Below the pieces are notes generated by a model that worked only from the letters and a program-made list of their open reading frames with translations, made no database searches and was not told where the DNA came from. A stretch of 64,000 nucleotides of DNA from Streptomyces liangshanensis (GTDB taxonomy: Bacteria > Actinomycetota > Actinomycetes > Streptomycetales > Streptomycetaceae), in assembly GCF_011694815.1 (NCBI RefSeq), contig NZ_CP050177.1:2779001-2843000 (forward strand), written 5' to 3'. Shown here piece after piece: positions 1-8,636 of the stretch (positions within the stretch are counted from its first letter, which is position 1; each line of letters starts with the position of its first letter). The translations under genes were made by a program, and so were the position numbers.

Positions 1-170
1 ATGCCGGAGCCCACGGCCGTCGTACGGGTGGCGCCGACCTCCAGGGCCACCGCCAGGTCGCCGGGGAGGCGGGCGTCCGCGCGGTAGAGGCGGATGCCGT
101 GGAAGACGCCGTACACCGCCACGCCCATCGCGACGGCGAGCAGGAGACCCAGTCCCATTCCCGATCCCAT
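1..170 (-). CDS. TadC-like type II secretion system F family protein (5' part only)
   Basis: This is the first 56 codons of a leftward gene that leaves the window. It begins with ATG at 170, preceded by a purine-rich GGAAGGGAC ribosome site. The N-terminus is a hydrophobic helix (MGLGLLLAVAMGVAVYGVF) followed by a basic stretch, as in TadC/TadB inner-membrane platform proteins. It lies 54 bp after the stop of the TadB-like gene, where tadC normally sits in actinobacterial tad operons. The family assignment rests mainly on this position, because the conserved F domain lies outside the window. Confidence 0.6.
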   Translation of the reverse strand, partial: MGSGMGLGLLLAVAMGVAVYGVFHGIRLYRADARLPGDLAVALEVGATRTTAVGSG

Positions 171-224
171 CAGTTGTCCCTTCCGTCCCTTCGGTCCGGT
201 CTTCCCGCCCTCACGTCGGACCTG

Positions 225-1166
225 TCAGACCTGGATCCGGGACATGCGGCGGATCAGGAGATACCCGGCGGCGTACATCGCGAACGCGACGATCGTGCCG
301 ATCTGGCCGATCACCGAGCCCGTCATCTTGTCCAGGGCGCCCGGGGCCATGGCGTTGATCATCAGGAGGAAGCCGAGGCCGAGCAGGGGCACCGCGAGGG
401 CCGTGACCTTGACCTGGGCCAGCATGGTCGTGACCTCCCTGCGGGTCTCCTTGCGTTCCTCCAGCGTCTCGGTGAGGTTGCGCAGGGAGCTGACGATCTG
501 GCCGCCCGCCCGGCTGGAGAGCACCACCGTGGTGACCAGGACGACCAGTTCGCGGGACGGCAGCCGGTCGGCCAGTTCGCCCAGCGCGTCGTCGAGGGAG
601 TGGCCGATGTTGAGCTGGTCGGCGACCCTGCGCAGTTCCTCGCCGGCCGGGTTGTCGAGCTCCTCGGCGGCCATCGCCAGCGCCGTGCGCATCGCCAGGC
701 CCGCGTGGGTGGCGTTGGCCAGGACGCGGGTCAGCTCGGGTAGTTGGCCGATGAACGCCTCCGTACGCCTCACCCGCTGCCAGTTGAGGAAGGCGTTGCC
801 GCCCCACAGGCCGACCAGCGCGGCCAGGAACCCGAAGAACGGGGCGAAGACGGCGCCGACGACGAAGTAGAGGGCGAGGAGGCCGGCCGCCACGTAGACC
901 ACGTACTCGCCGGGGGTGAGGTCGAGGCCCGTCGCGGCGATCTTCCGTTCGACGCGCTTGCCCGTGGTGGTCCCGCGCAGCCGCCGGTCGATGCCGGTGA
1001 ACCGGCGGCGGCGGCCGGTGTCGGCCGCGATCTGGCCCGTGTGGGTCATGCGCTCGATGAGCGCCTGGCGTTGTGCCCTGCCCGACGCGTAGACGTGCAC
1101 GCCGGCGACGGCGAGCACACCCGTGGACAGGGTGAGGCCGACCGTCAGGAGCGGGAGGTTGACCAT
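225..1166 (-). CDS. tadB: TadB-like inner-membrane platform protein (T2SSF family)
   Basis: The 313-residue protein has two hydrophobic helices near the N-terminus, one at residues 1-27 and one around 88-118 (VVYVAAGLLALYFVVGAVF). A cytoplasmic T2SSF domain follows (LPELTRVLANATHAGLAMRTAL, then the GEELRRVADQLNIGHSLDDALGELA region) and two C-terminal membrane helices end the protein. This is the TadB architecture. TadB/TadC form the membrane platform on which the CpaF ATPase polymerises or extrudes Flp-type pilin. It follows cpaF by 84 bp of GC-rich repeats and precedes tadC. The ATG at 1166 has only a weak GAGAAGG site. Confidence 0.85.
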   Translation of the reverse strand: MVNLPLLTVGLTLSTGVLAVAGVHVYASGRAQRQALIERMTHTGQIAADTGRRRRFTGIDRRLRGTTTGKRVERKIAATGLDLTPGEYVVYVAAGLLALYFVVGAVFAPFFGFLAALVGLWGGNAFLNWQRVRRTEAFIGQLPELTRVLANATHAGLAMRTALAMAAEELDNPAGEELRRVADQLNIGHSLDDALGELADRLPSRELVVLVTTVVLSSRAGGQIVSSLRNLTETLEERKETRREVTTMLAQVKVTALAVPLLGLGFLLMINAMAPGALDKMTGSVIGQIGTIVAFAMYAAGYLLIRRMSRIQV

Positions 1167-1196
1167 GGCGTACGGACCTTCTCGGTGGGCGGGACA

Positions 1197-1250
1197 AGGG
1201 GCGGGGTGCGGGGTGCGAGGGCCGGGTGCGGGGTGCGGGTCGCGGGCGCG
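1197..1250. repeat. GC-rich short direct repeats between cpaF and tadB
   Basis: The 54 bp hold iterated GGGTGCGGGGTGCG-type words on the plus strand (GGGTGCGGG recurs three times with small variations). They fill most of the cpaF-tadB gap. I see no clear hairpin terminator, so the operon probably reads through. Function unknown; slippage-prone spacer DNA is the simplest reading. Confidence 0.5.
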
Positions 1251-2591
1251 TCAGGCCGGTGAGCTGCGGATCGCCAACTGCGCTTCCGTATGGGCGACTC
1301 CGAACGCCTGCGGCACCGGTTCGCTCTTGAGGTAGAGGCGCTCGGCGACCCGGCGCGGCAGCGGGTAGTACACGAACTTCCCGTAGATCCGCCCGTCGGG
1401 TGCCATGGGCTGGGCGAGGAACTTGCAGACGGAGACGATCCGGTACTCCTCCCTGCCCTGCGAGTCGACGATGGCGATCTCGGTGACCCGGCGGGAGCCG
1501 TCGGCGTGCCGGGTCAGCTGGACGATGACGTCGACGGCGCTGTTGATCTGATCCTTGATCGCCACGAAGGGGATCCCGGTCTCCGACATGGAGGCCAGGG
1601 TCTGGAGGCGCATCAGCGCGTCCTCGGCGTTGTTGGCGTGGACGGTGGCGAGCGAGCCGTCGTGACCGGTGGACATGGCCTGGAGCATGTCGAGCGTCTC
1701 GCCGCCTCGTACCTCACCGACGATGATCCGGTCGGGGCGCATGCGCAGGGAGTTGCGGACGAGGTCGCGGATGGTGACCTGGCCCTTGCCCTCCACGTTG
1801 GCGGGGCGGCTCTCCAGGGTGATGACGTGGGACTGCTGGAGCTGGAGCTCGGCGGAGTCCTCGATGGTGACGATGCGCTCGCCCTCGGGGATCAGCCCGG
1901 AGAGGGAGTTGAGCAGGGTCGTCTTGCCGGTGCCGGTGGCCCCGGAGACGATGACGTTGAACTTCGCGCGGACGAGTCCGCCCAGGAGCAGCATCATCTG
2001 CTGGTCCAGCGAGCCGAGTCCGATCATCTCCTGGAGGGTGAAGGCCCGGGGGAAGCGGCGGATGGTGAGGATCGGGCCGGTCAGGGACAGCGGCGGGATG
2101 ATGACGTTGACACGCTCGCCCGAGGGGAGACGGGCGTCGACCATCGGATTGGCCTCGTCCACGCGGCGGTTGACGGTCGACACGATGCGCTCGATGGTCT
2201 GCATGAGCTGATCGTTCGACGCGAACCGCAGGGGCAGCATCTCCAGCCGGCCGCCGCGCTCGACGAAGACCTGGTCGGCGCCGTTGACCATGATCTCGCT
2301 GATGGAGGCGTCCTCCAGCAGCGGTTCGAGGATGCCGAGGCCCAGGGCCTCGTCCACGACGCGGCGGATGAGCTGGGAGCGCTCGACGGTGGAGAGGACC
2401 GGGCCCTCGCGGCTGATGATGTGGCCGAGGACGCGTTCCAGCCGGGCCCGGCGTTCGGCGGCGGCCAGCGCGGACATCTCCGCGAGGTCGATCTCTTCGA
2501 GGAGTTTGGCCCGGTAGGCCCCGACGAGGAGGCTCTCCTCGCCGTGCCCGTTCGACGGCTCGGGGCTGTTGATGCGTGCCCGCAGGCTCAT
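1251..2591 (-). CDS. cpaF: CpaF/TadA-type secretion ATPase
   Basis: This is the cytoplasmic ATPase that powers Flp/Tad pilus assembly. The 446-residue protein shows Walker A GATGTGKT at about 217-224, an acidic Asp-box IVTIEDSAELQL after it, Walker B RIIVGEVRG at about 288-296, and the His-box STGHDGSLATVHAN at about 307-320. These are the diagnostic motifs of the CpaF (VirB11/GspE) family. I chose ATG 2591 (MSLRARINS) over an in-frame ATG 15 bp upstream because GGAGGTGAGG lies directly before 2591 and would be inside the longer version. It sits between the TadE-like genes and tadB in a leftward operon. Confidence 0.93.
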   Translation of the reverse strand: MSLRARINSPEPSNGHGEESLLVGAYRAKLLEEIDLAEMSALAAAERRARLERVLGHIISREGPVLSTVERSQLIRRVVDEALGLGILEPLLEDASISEIMVNGADQVFVERGGRLEMLPLRFASNDQLMQTIERIVSTVNRRVDEANPMVDARLPSGERVNVIIPPLSLTGPILTIRRFPRAFTLQEMIGLGSLDQQMMLLLGGLVRAKFNVIVSGATGTGKTTLLNSLSGLIPEGERIVTIEDSAELQLQQSHVITLESRPANVEGKGQVTIRDLVRNSLRMRPDRIIVGEVRGGETLDMLQAMSTGHDGSLATVHANNAEDALMRLQTLASMSETGIPFVAIKDQINSAVDVIVQLTRHADGSRRVTEIAIVDSQGREEYRIVSVCKFLAQPMAPDGRIYGKFVYYPLPRRVAERLYLKSEPVPQAFGVAHTEAQLAIRSSPA

Positions 2592-2687
2592 GTCCTCACC
2601 TCCCACGTTTCGTTCGTGTGTTGCCGGTGTGCCGGATGCGCGCGCCGTGCGCGTCGCCGGTGTGGCGCCGATGCCCGTGCCCCGGGG

Positions 2688-3041
2688 TCAGTCCTTGGGC
2701 ATGGTGGCTCTCCTGACCGCGGGGCCGAACTGGAAGAGCGGCAGTACGGACGGGACTTGGACGGTGGCGGTGGCCGTCACCGCTTCCCCGGTGTCGCCCA
2801 CGTCGACCTCGGCGTCGAGCCAGCCGCTGACGGCCGCGTTCCCCGCGGTGACGGGGTCGACGTCGGCCTCCCGGTAGGACGCGGTACGGGCCGCGGCCCG
2901 CGCCGCCGTCCCCGCCTGCTGTACGGCGTAGGCCGCCAGGCCCAGTTGTACGGCGGACAGCCCGACGATGAGCAGCAGCGTGACCACGCCGACGAACTCC
3001 AGGGCCGCCTGGCCCCTCTCCCGGTCCCGGCGCGCGCTCAT
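2688..3041 (-). CDS. TadE-like pseudopilin
   Basis: A 117-residue protein with the hallmark N-terminus RERGQAALEFVGVVTLLLI. A basic stretch, then the G-Q-A-A-L-E-F processing region, then one membrane helix match TadE/TadG pseudopilins processed by a TadV-type prepilin peptidase. A small extracytoplasmic domain follows. Its ATG overlaps the stop of the preceding TadE-like gene (ATGA, 3038-3041), so the two are translationally coupled. The product probably sits in the membrane or becomes a minor pilin of the Tad apparatus. Confidence 0.85.
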   Translation of the reverse strand: MSARRDRERGQAALEFVGVVTLLLIVGLSAVQLGLAAYAVQQAGTAARAAARTASYREADVDPVTAGNAAVSGWLDAEVDVGDTGEAVTATATVQVPSVLPLFQFGPAVRRATMPKD

Positions 3042-3496
3042 GGCGTGGTCTCCCTCAGGGCGGACCCGTGGGCCGTGATGTTGACCGGGATGTTGAAGCC
3101 GGGGAAGAGCACGGGGGTGTTGAGGCCGATGTCCACGGTGACCAGGTCACCGTCGCCTCCGCCGCAGTCGACCGTGCCGAGGCTCCAGGAGCCGGGCAGG
3201 TCCTCCGCCGCGGCGGCGCCGCACGGCTCGCCCACCGCCGCGGCCCGCGCGGCCTTGTCGGCCGCGTTGCCCGCGAGCGAGAAGGTGTAGCCGATCAGGG
3301 CCGCCTGCCAGAGCAGGACGATCGTGCCGAGGATGATCGGGACCATGCCTGTGAACTCGAAGGCGGCCTGTCCCCGGTCCTCGCGCAGCCGCGCGCGGAC
3401 CCTCTCCGGGTACGACGCGTCACCGGACCATGCGTGTCCGAAGCGCGCCTCTCCGTACCGTGTGCGTGTCCCCGTGGGTGTCCCAGGACGGTTCAT
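3038..3496 (-). CDS. TadE-like pseudopilin, second copy
   Basis: A 152-residue protein. After a roughly 40-residue polar leader comes LREDRGQAAFEFTGMVPIIL, the TadE-type segment with Gln-Ala-Ala-Phe-Glu-Phe and a single membrane helix. The extracytoplasmic part contains paired cysteines (GEPCGAAAA, TVDCGGGDGD) that could form a disulfide. The start ATG at 3496 overlaps the CpaE stop (ATGA), and the stop overlaps the start of the next TadE-like gene. The reading frame stays open far upstream, but that extension is only the shadow of cpaE. Confidence 0.83.
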   Translation of the reverse strand: MNRPGTPTGTRTRYGEARFGHAWSGDASYPERVRARLREDRGQAAFEFTGMVPIILGTIVLLWQAALIGYTFSLAGNAADKAARAAAVGEPCGAAAAEDLPGSWSLGTVDCGGGDGDLVTVDIGLNTPVLFPGFNIPVNITAHGSALRETTP

Positions 3497-4797
3497 GGCT
3501 CGATCTGCCCTCTCGCCCGCCTCGCTCCGATCGCGCTCGGGCCGGGGTTCCTGACCCGGTCCCGGTCCGCCCTGTTCCTCCCCGGCCTGCCGCCCGGCCG
3601 GCCGTGCTTCCGCTCGCCGCCCTCCTGGGCCTTCACCAGGCCCAGTTCGCCGGCCAGGCCCCAGATCGCCTGCTTCACGGTGGACTTGGGGTCCAGGTCC
3701 TGCAACCGGCCCGCGTCCACGACCGCCTGGAGTTCCTTGAAGTGCGCGGGGATCGCCGACCGTGCGACCCTGGTGCCGGTGATCCGCTCGATCAACTGGG
3801 GTTGGATCTCGGTGTTCTTCGTGTGGCGGTTGACGACCGTCACGGTCTCCTCGGCCTTGCGGATCTGGAGCCGGTCCCACAGCCGCACCATGCGCTTGGT
3901 CGCCCGCACCGCCACCACGTCCGGTGTGGTCAGCAGCAGGGTGGTGTCGGCCATCTCGATCGCCGCCGCGTTCGCGGCGTTCATCTGCGTGCCGCAGTCG
4001 ATGACCACGACGTCGTAGCGGTTGCGCAGGGCGCTGACGATCTGCCGTACGGACCGCTCGCTGACCTCCTCGCCCCGCTCCCCCTCCCCCGGCGCCAGCA
4101 GCAGGCCGATGCCCGTGTGGTGGATGAAGACGGCGTCCTGGAGGACCCGGGGCGATATGTCCTGGATGGTGGCGAGGTCCACGATCGACCGCCGGAACTG
4201 CACGTCGAGGTACGAGGCGACGTCCCCGGCCTGGAGGTCCAGGTCGGCCAGCGCGGTGGTCATGCCCGACGCCCGCGCCGCCAGGGCGAGTTGTACGGCG
4301 GTCAGGGTCGTCCCGACACCACCCTTCGCGCCGCTGACCGTGACCACGATCCCGCCGGGGCCGCTGAACACCTCGGCGCCCTGGCCGAGGTGGCGCCGTA
4401 CGCCCACCGACCATCCGGCGGCGGCCTGGACGCGCTGCGCCAACTCCTCGTACGAGAGGGGCAGTCCGACCAGGCCCCGGGCGCCGGAGTCCATGGCGGC
4501 CGAGAACAGCATGGGGCTGGCGTCGGAGGTGACCAGGACGACGCCGACGGCCGGGAAGCGCAGCGCCACCTCCCGGATGAGTTCGAGCGCGGGCACCGGC
4601 CCGATCCGCTCGTGGACCAGGACCACTTCCGGCAGTTCGTCGATCGACTCGGCGGCCAGCCTGGCCAGCGTGTCGATCAGCGAGGTCGAGTCCCCGACCG
4701 GCGCGGCCGGCTCCGCGTCGGGGAGCTGGCTGAGGAGGGTGGTGATGGCGCGGGCGGCGTCGGCGTCACCGACGACCGGAAGGATTCGGGTGGTCAT
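3493..4797 (-). CDS. cpaE: CpaE/TadZ-like pilus-assembly ATPase (MinD/ParA superfamily)
   Basis: 434 residues. The N-terminal ~130 residues look like a receiver-like fold without an obvious phosphoacceptor site (RILPVVGDADAARAITTLL, VVLVTSDASP). A MinD-type ATPase domain follows with the deviant Walker A VSGAKGGVGTT at about 154-164, LADLDLQAGDVASYLD (switch region) and VVVIDCGTQMN (Walker B region). CpaE/TadZ proteins localise the Tad machine to its assembly site. The C-terminal ~40 residues are basic and low complexity. It starts 7 bp after the cpaB stop and overlaps the next gene by ATGA. Confidence 0.9.
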   Translation of the reverse strand: MTTRILPVVGDADAARAITTLLSQLPDAEPAAPVGDSTSLIDTLARLAAESIDELPEVVLVHERIGPVPALELIREVALRFPAVGVVLVTSDASPMLFSAAMDSGARGLVGLPLSYEELAQRVQAAAGWSVGVRRHLGQGAEVFSGPGGIVVTVSGAKGGVGTTLTAVQLALAARASGMTTALADLDLQAGDVASYLDVQFRRSIVDLATIQDISPRVLQDAVFIHHTGIGLLLAPGEGERGEEVSERSVRQIVSALRNRYDVVVIDCGTQMNAANAAAIEMADTTLLLTTPDVVAVRATKRMVRLWDRLQIRKAEETVTVVNRHTKNTEIQPQLIERITGTRVARSAIPAHFKELQAVVDAGRLQDLDPKSTVKQAIWGLAGELGLVKAQEGGERKHGRPGGRPGRNRADRDRVRNPGPSAIGARRARGQIEP

Positions 4798-4804
4798 GCG
4801 TCCC

Positions 4805-5515
4805 TCACTTGTCCCCTTCGAGCGTGTAGGTGCTCTCCCCGGGGCGCAGCGTGGTCGGGTTGCCGTCGGGGAGGAGGGCGAGTCGTACGTGGTCCGCGAA
4901 GGACTCGGCGTACGCGACCCGTTGGGCGTCCTTGGTCTTCAGCGCGAAGGTGATGGGGACGGCCTGCTGGAGTCCGCTCCGGTTCCGGTCGTTCTCCTTG
5001 GGTTCGAGGGCGGTGAGTTTGCCGACGTCGAGGACCCTGGCGTTGGGGACGATGATCCGGGACTGCGCCTTGGCGCCGTCGTTGTCGCCGGGGAAGGTCG
5101 CGAAGATGTTGACCAGGTCGCCGGGCCTGATCTTGCCCGCGACGCCGGTCTCCGCGTCGATCATGATGGCGATCTCCTGCTCGTCGGCGGCCAGTTCGGG
5201 CCGTTTGACGATCATGTCGTCCTGGAGCAGGGACCCCTTCTTCAACGTGGTGACCGCGATTTTCCCGTTCAGTACGGAAAGGTCGGTCACCGCGTTCTCG
5301 GACAGCCAGCGTTCCGGCATCTCGATCTTCTCGAACTGCGCGCTCCGCAGCGGTGTGTACGGGGCGACATCCGCCTTCAGCCGGTACGCGTCGACTTCCG
5401 GTCCGACCTTCGAATTCACGTCCCGTATCACCGAGAGCACCCCCGCGAAGGCCGCGACGGCGCAGAGGATCGAGAGGAGAAGGAGTATGACGCCGCGGCG
5501 TTGCCGTGCATTCAT
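4805..5515 (-). CDS. cpaB: CpaB/RcpC-like Flp pilus assembly protein (SAF domain)
   Basis: 236 residues. One N-terminal membrane helix (GVILLLLSILCAVAAFAGVL) is followed by a SAF domain (RLKADVAPYTPLRSAQFEKI, then LNGKIAVTTLKKGSLLQDD) and a RcpC-type region (IMIDAETGVAGKIRPGDLVNIF). This order is typical of CpaB, a periplasmic-side component of the Tad secretion channel in diderms, which is also kept in monoderm actinobacteria. It is the second gene of the leftward tad operon, after a 104-bp gap from the conserved unknown upstream. Confidence 0.9.
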   Translation of the reverse strand: MNARQRRGVILLLLSILCAVAAFAGVLSVIRDVNSKVGPEVDAYRLKADVAPYTPLRSAQFEKIEMPERWLSENAVTDLSVLNGKIAVTTLKKGSLLQDDMIVKRPELAADEQEIAIMIDAETGVAGKIRPGDLVNIFATFPGDNDGAKAQSRIIVPNARVLDVGKLTALEPKENDRNRSGLQQAVPITFALKTKDAQRVAYAESFADHVRLALLPDGNPTTLRPGESTYTLEGDK

Positions 5516-5619
5516 GGGAGGGGCAACCTCGTTCGAAGACGTGGGTCAGGGAAGCGTGACATGTCGGGGCACCTGTCGGGGCGGATACGGGGAGGTCGCC
5601 GGGGTGTCCGGCCGGCGGT

Positions 5620-6498
5620 CTACGCCCCTTGCCGCGTGGGGCTTCCCCTGGTCAGCGTGCCGGTGACGCGGCCGCGGCTCTCGGGCGGGCCGAGGGGCGC
5701 GGAGCAGAATCCGCAGCGGTCTCCTATGAGTTCTATTCCGCACCAGCCGCACGTCTCGCGGCGGACCGACGCGACCAGTTGGTAGAGCACGGAGATGTCC
5801 GGCAGGAACGCGGCGAACTCGATCATCTTCGGCGTGCCCCACCAGCGCGGGGATTCCGCCGGGAGCGCGCACTCCTGGACGCCCTGGACGCGCCAGGAGG
5901 GTGCGAGGGTCTCCGTCACCCAGTCGGATTGCAGGGTTCCCTGGCCGATGACGAGATGGGTGGCGAAATCGGGTCCGGTGAGTTCTCCGGACCCGATCTT
6001 GATCAATTGGGGATCGGGATTCGCGAGCACGCCGAACTGCGCGCCGGGAACCCAGGACTTGGCGTGCGCCTTCAGGCTCACCGGGACCCGGTCGAGCCGG
6101 GAGACCGAGTTCAGCAGGGCGCCCGCGTGAATGTAGTGCGACAGGAGCCGGGCGGCCGAGGCGATGATCCCGGGGTGGAAGTCGCAGAGGGACAACTGCC
6201 GCAGCTGGCGCACCAGTACGGCGACGCCGAGCGGGGGCAGGTCCACCTTGAGCAGCGCGATCCGGTCGCTCTCCAGGAGGGCGCGGACGGTGTGCAGCCG
6301 CTGTTCGTGCGCGGCGGGAATGGTCGCGGGATAGACGGCGACGACGTAGCCGTACTGCTCCACCAGCACCTGCGTGTCGGCCAGCGCGTCGCCCAACGGC
6401 TGGGCCTCGGGCGGCTGGAGCAGGGTCGCGGTGGGTGTCTGCTGGTCGGTCGGCGGCAGCACCAGGTCGGGGCTGGTGACAGCGATCGCGGTCGGCAC
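5620..6498 (-). CDS. Unknown protein at the head of the tad operon, C-terminal zinc-ribbon-like motif
   Basis: 292 residues, not recognised. There is no signal peptide or membrane helix. Most of the chain is a soluble alpha/beta domain (for example VLVEQYGYVVAVYPATIPA, TLAPSWRVQGVQECALP). Near the C-terminus CGWCGIELIGDRCGFC gives a four-cysteine knuckle (C-x2-C, then C-x2-C) that could bind zinc. The gene is the first in the leftward tad run, 104 bp before cpaB and divergent from the chitinase. This suggests a regulator or cytoplasmic accessory of the Tad apparatus, but that is inference from position only. Confidence 0.75.
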   Translation of the reverse strand: MPTAIAVTSPDLVLPPTDQQTPTATLLQPPEAQPLGDALADTQVLVEQYGYVVAVYPATIPAAHEQRLHTVRALLESDRIALLKVDLPPLGVAVLVRQLRQLSLCDFHPGIIASAARLLSHYIHAGALLNSVSRLDRVPVSLKAHAKSWVPGAQFGVLANPDPQLIKIGSGELTGPDFATHLVIGQGTLQSDWVTETLAPSWRVQGVQECALPAESPRWWGTPKMIEFAAFLPDISVLYQLVASVRRETCGWCGIELIGDRCGFCSAPLGPPESRGRVTGTLTRGSPTRQGA

Positions 6499-6731
6499 GT
6501 TGGTTTCCCCGTTCAGCCCGGGACGCCGGAGCCCCGGCGACCGCAGATCTGTCCTGCTCCGTTCTCCTGCCCCAGCACTTTATCCACGCCTTACGGTGCA
6601 GAGAACATCTTTCGGATACCCGTGATGTGGCCGTCACATGACGGACAGCTACAAATTCGGGCGAAGCAGCGCGCCGGGGACGCCGGGGGCCGCGCGGGAG
6701 CGCTCCCGTATACGACCTTGTGCCAGAGGTC

Positions 6732-6737
6732 TTGACA
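6732..6737 (+). promoter_or_regulatory. Putative -35 element of the chitinase promoter
   Basis: The hexamer TTGACA is a perfect vegetative -35 match, lying about 100 bp before the chitinase start. The -10 would fall within or just after the dre box (near 6755-6761), where no strong match exists, so the exact promoter is uncertain. Overlap with the operator would allow simple repression. Confidence 0.45.
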
Positions 6738-6742
6738 ACTTG

Positions 6743-6758
6743 ATTGGTCTGGACCAGT
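6743..6758 (+). promoter_or_regulatory. dre-like operator (DasR binding site) upstream of chitinase
   Basis: The 16-mer ATTGGTCTGGACCAGT matches 14 of 16 positions of the published dre consensus ACTGGTCTAGACCAGT. DasR is the GntR-family GlcNAc-responsive repressor that controls chitinolytic genes in Streptomyces. A second partial half (TAGGTCC) follows at about 6762-6768, reminiscent of the paired direct repeats known from Streptomyces chi promoters. The box sits just downstream of TTGACA. Confidence 0.75.
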
Positions 6759-6833
6759 TTCTAGGTCCAACGGTGGCCACCGTTCCCCCTCTCTTTACGT
6801 ACCTCCATCCCCGAACCCCAGCGGAGGCAGCAA

Positions 6834-8555
6834 GTGGAACGTGCACCAGGCTCCAGAGGACGCGTCAGAACGTTGATCGGCGGGGCGGTGGCCGTCGCGG
6901 CCGCCGGAGCGCTGAGTGTGACCGGGCTCGCCGGGACCGCACAGGCCGCCGACATCAACGTGGCCAAGAACGCGGGGTTCGAGTCCGGGCTCGGGAGTTG
7001 GACGTGTACCGCCGGCAGCGGCTCCACGGTCGGCTCCCCCGTGCACGGCGGCGCCGCGGCCCTCAAGGGCACGCCCGCCGGCCAGGACAACGCCAAGTGC
7101 TCGCAGGTCGTCGCCGTACAGCCCAACTCGACCTACACGCTGAGCGCCTGGGTGCAGGGCGGGCTCACCTACCTCGGGGCCGAGGGGACCGGGACGACCG
7201 ACGTGTCGACCTGGACGCCCGACGGCTCCTCGTGGAAGCAGCTCACCACCAGCTTCAGGACCGGCGCGTCGACCCGCTCCGTGACCGTGTACACCCACGG
7301 CTGGTACGGCACGGCCGCCTACTTCGCCGACGACATCTCCGTCTTCGGCCCCGACGGCGGCGGTGGCAGCGACCCCGGCCCGTCGATCCCCGGTTCGCCC
7401 TCGGGCCTCTCGGCCGGCTCGGTGACCTCGTCGTCCGTGACGCTCAACTGGGCGGGGGTGTCCGGCGCGACCGGGTACAACATCTACCGCAACGGTACGA
7501 GGATCCAGTCCTCGACCTCCCCCTCCGCGACCGTGACCGGCCTCTCGGCCAGCACGTCGTACTCGTTCCAGGTGACCGCGACCAACTCGGCCGGCGAGGG
7601 CCCCCGGTCCGCGACGGTCAACGCCACCACCTCGGCGACCGGCGGCGGCAACGGGGGCGGCAACAACCCCGCCGTGCCGAAGCACGCGGTGACCGGCTAC
7701 TGGCAGAACTTCAACAACGGCGCGACCGTCCAGAAGCTCCGTGACGTGCCGTCGCAGTACGACATCATCGCCGTGTCGTTCGCCGACGCGACCGCCACAC
7801 CCGGCCAGATCGCCTTCAACCTGGACCCGGCCGTCGGCTACTCCTCCGTCGCCGAGTTCAAGTCGGACATTGCCGCGAAGAAGGCCGCCGGCAAGTCGGT
7901 CATCCTCTCGATCGGTGGCGAGACGGGCACCATCAGCATCAACAACGCCGCCTCCGCGACGGCGTTCGCCAACAGCGCGTACGCGCTGATGCAGGAGTAC
8001 GGCTTCAACGGCGTCGACATCGACCTGGAGAACGGCCTCAACTCCACGTACATGAGCAGCGCCCTGCACCAGCTGTCCGCGAAGGCCGGTTCGAGCATGG
8101 TCCTCACGATGGCCCCGCAGACCATCGACATGCAGAACACGAGCGGCGAGTACTTCAAGACCGCGCTGGCCGTGCGGGACATCCTCACCGTCGTCAACAT
8201 GCAGTACTACAACAGCGGTTCGATGCTCGGCTGCGACGGCAAGGTCTACTCGCAGGGTTCGGTGGACTTCCTCACCGCGCTCGCCTGCATCCAGCTGGAG
8301 GGCGGCCTCGCCCCCTCGCAGGTCGGCATCGGCGTCCCCGCCTCCACCCGGGGCGCGGGCAGCGGTTACGTCTCCCCGACGATCGTGAACAACGCGCTGG
8401 ACTGCCTCACCGTGGGCACCAACTGCGGTTCGTTCAAGCCGTCGAAGACCTACCCGGGCCTGCGTGGCGCCATGACCTGGTCCACCAACTGGGACGCGAC
8501 GGCCGGCAACGCCTGGTCGAACGCGGTCGGCCCGAAGGTCCACTCGCTCCCGTAG
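6834..8555 (+). CDS. Secreted GH18 chitinase with carbohydrate-binding and FnIII domains
   Basis: 573 residues that hydrolyse chitin outside the cell. Start GTG 6834 has GGAGG seven bases upstream. A signal peptide (basic RGRVRTL, hydrophobic core, cleavage after AQA at about 38) leads to a jelly-roll carbohydrate-binding module (about 42-175, N-x-GFE-x-GLGSW opening), an FnIII domain (about 183-265), a Gly/Asn linker and the GH18 barrel (about 280-573). The catalytic signature is VDIDLE at 394-399, with Glu399 as the expected acid/base, and the TMAPQT and MQYYNSG barrel motifs follow. The dre-like box upstream argues for induction by chitin breakdown products through DasR. Confidence 0.95.
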   Translation: MERAPGSRGRVRTLIGGAVAVAAAGALSVTGLAGTAQAADINVAKNAGFESGLGSWTCTAGSGSTVGSPVHGGAAALKGTPAGQDNAKCSQVVAVQPNSTYTLSAWVQGGLTYLGAEGTGTTDVSTWTPDGSSWKQLTTSFRTGASTRSVTVYTHGWYGTAAYFADDISVFGPDGGGGSDPGPSIPGSPSGLSAGSVTSSSVTLNWAGVSGATGYNIYRNGTRIQSSTSPSATVTGLSASTSYSFQVTATNSAGEGPRSATVNATTSATGGGNGGGNNPAVPKHAVTGYWQNFNNGATVQKLRDVPSQYDIIAVSFADATATPGQIAFNLDPAVGYSSVAEFKSDIAAKKAAGKSVILSIGGETGTISINNAASATAFANSAYALMQEYGFNGVDIDLENGLNSTYMSSALHQLSAKAGSSMVLTMAPQTIDMQNTSGEYFKTALAVRDILTVVNMQYYNSGSMLGCDGKVYSQGSVDFLTALACIQLEGGLAPSQVGIGVPASTRGAGSGYVSPTIVNNALDCLTVGTNCGSFKPSKTYPGLRGAMTWSTNWDATAGNAWSNAVGPKVHSLP

Positions 8556-8557
8556 CG

Positions 8558-8622
8558 GACCGCACGACCGAAGACCGCATTACCGAAGACCGCACCACCG
8601 CACGACCGCACGATCGAAGACC
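8558..8622. repeat. Imperfect CCGAAGACCGCA-type direct repeats after chitinase
   Basis: Directly after the chitinase stop the words GACCGCA and CGAAGACC recur several times with small changes over about 65 bp. They separate the coding end from the terminator hairpin. No coding or regulatory role is evident. Confidence 0.5.
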
Positions 8623-8636
8623 CCCCACAGGGCCGG

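Larger units (their letters stand above)
6499..6833. other. Divergent control region between tad operon and chitinase (335 bp)
   Basis: No gene is seen here. The stretch carries leader DNA for both divergent units. The half near 6590-6790 is noticeably less GC-rich than its surroundings and contains the dre-like operator and the -35-like TTGACA upstream of the chitinase. The tad promoter should lie in the left part, but I could not identify it. Confidence 0.6.
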
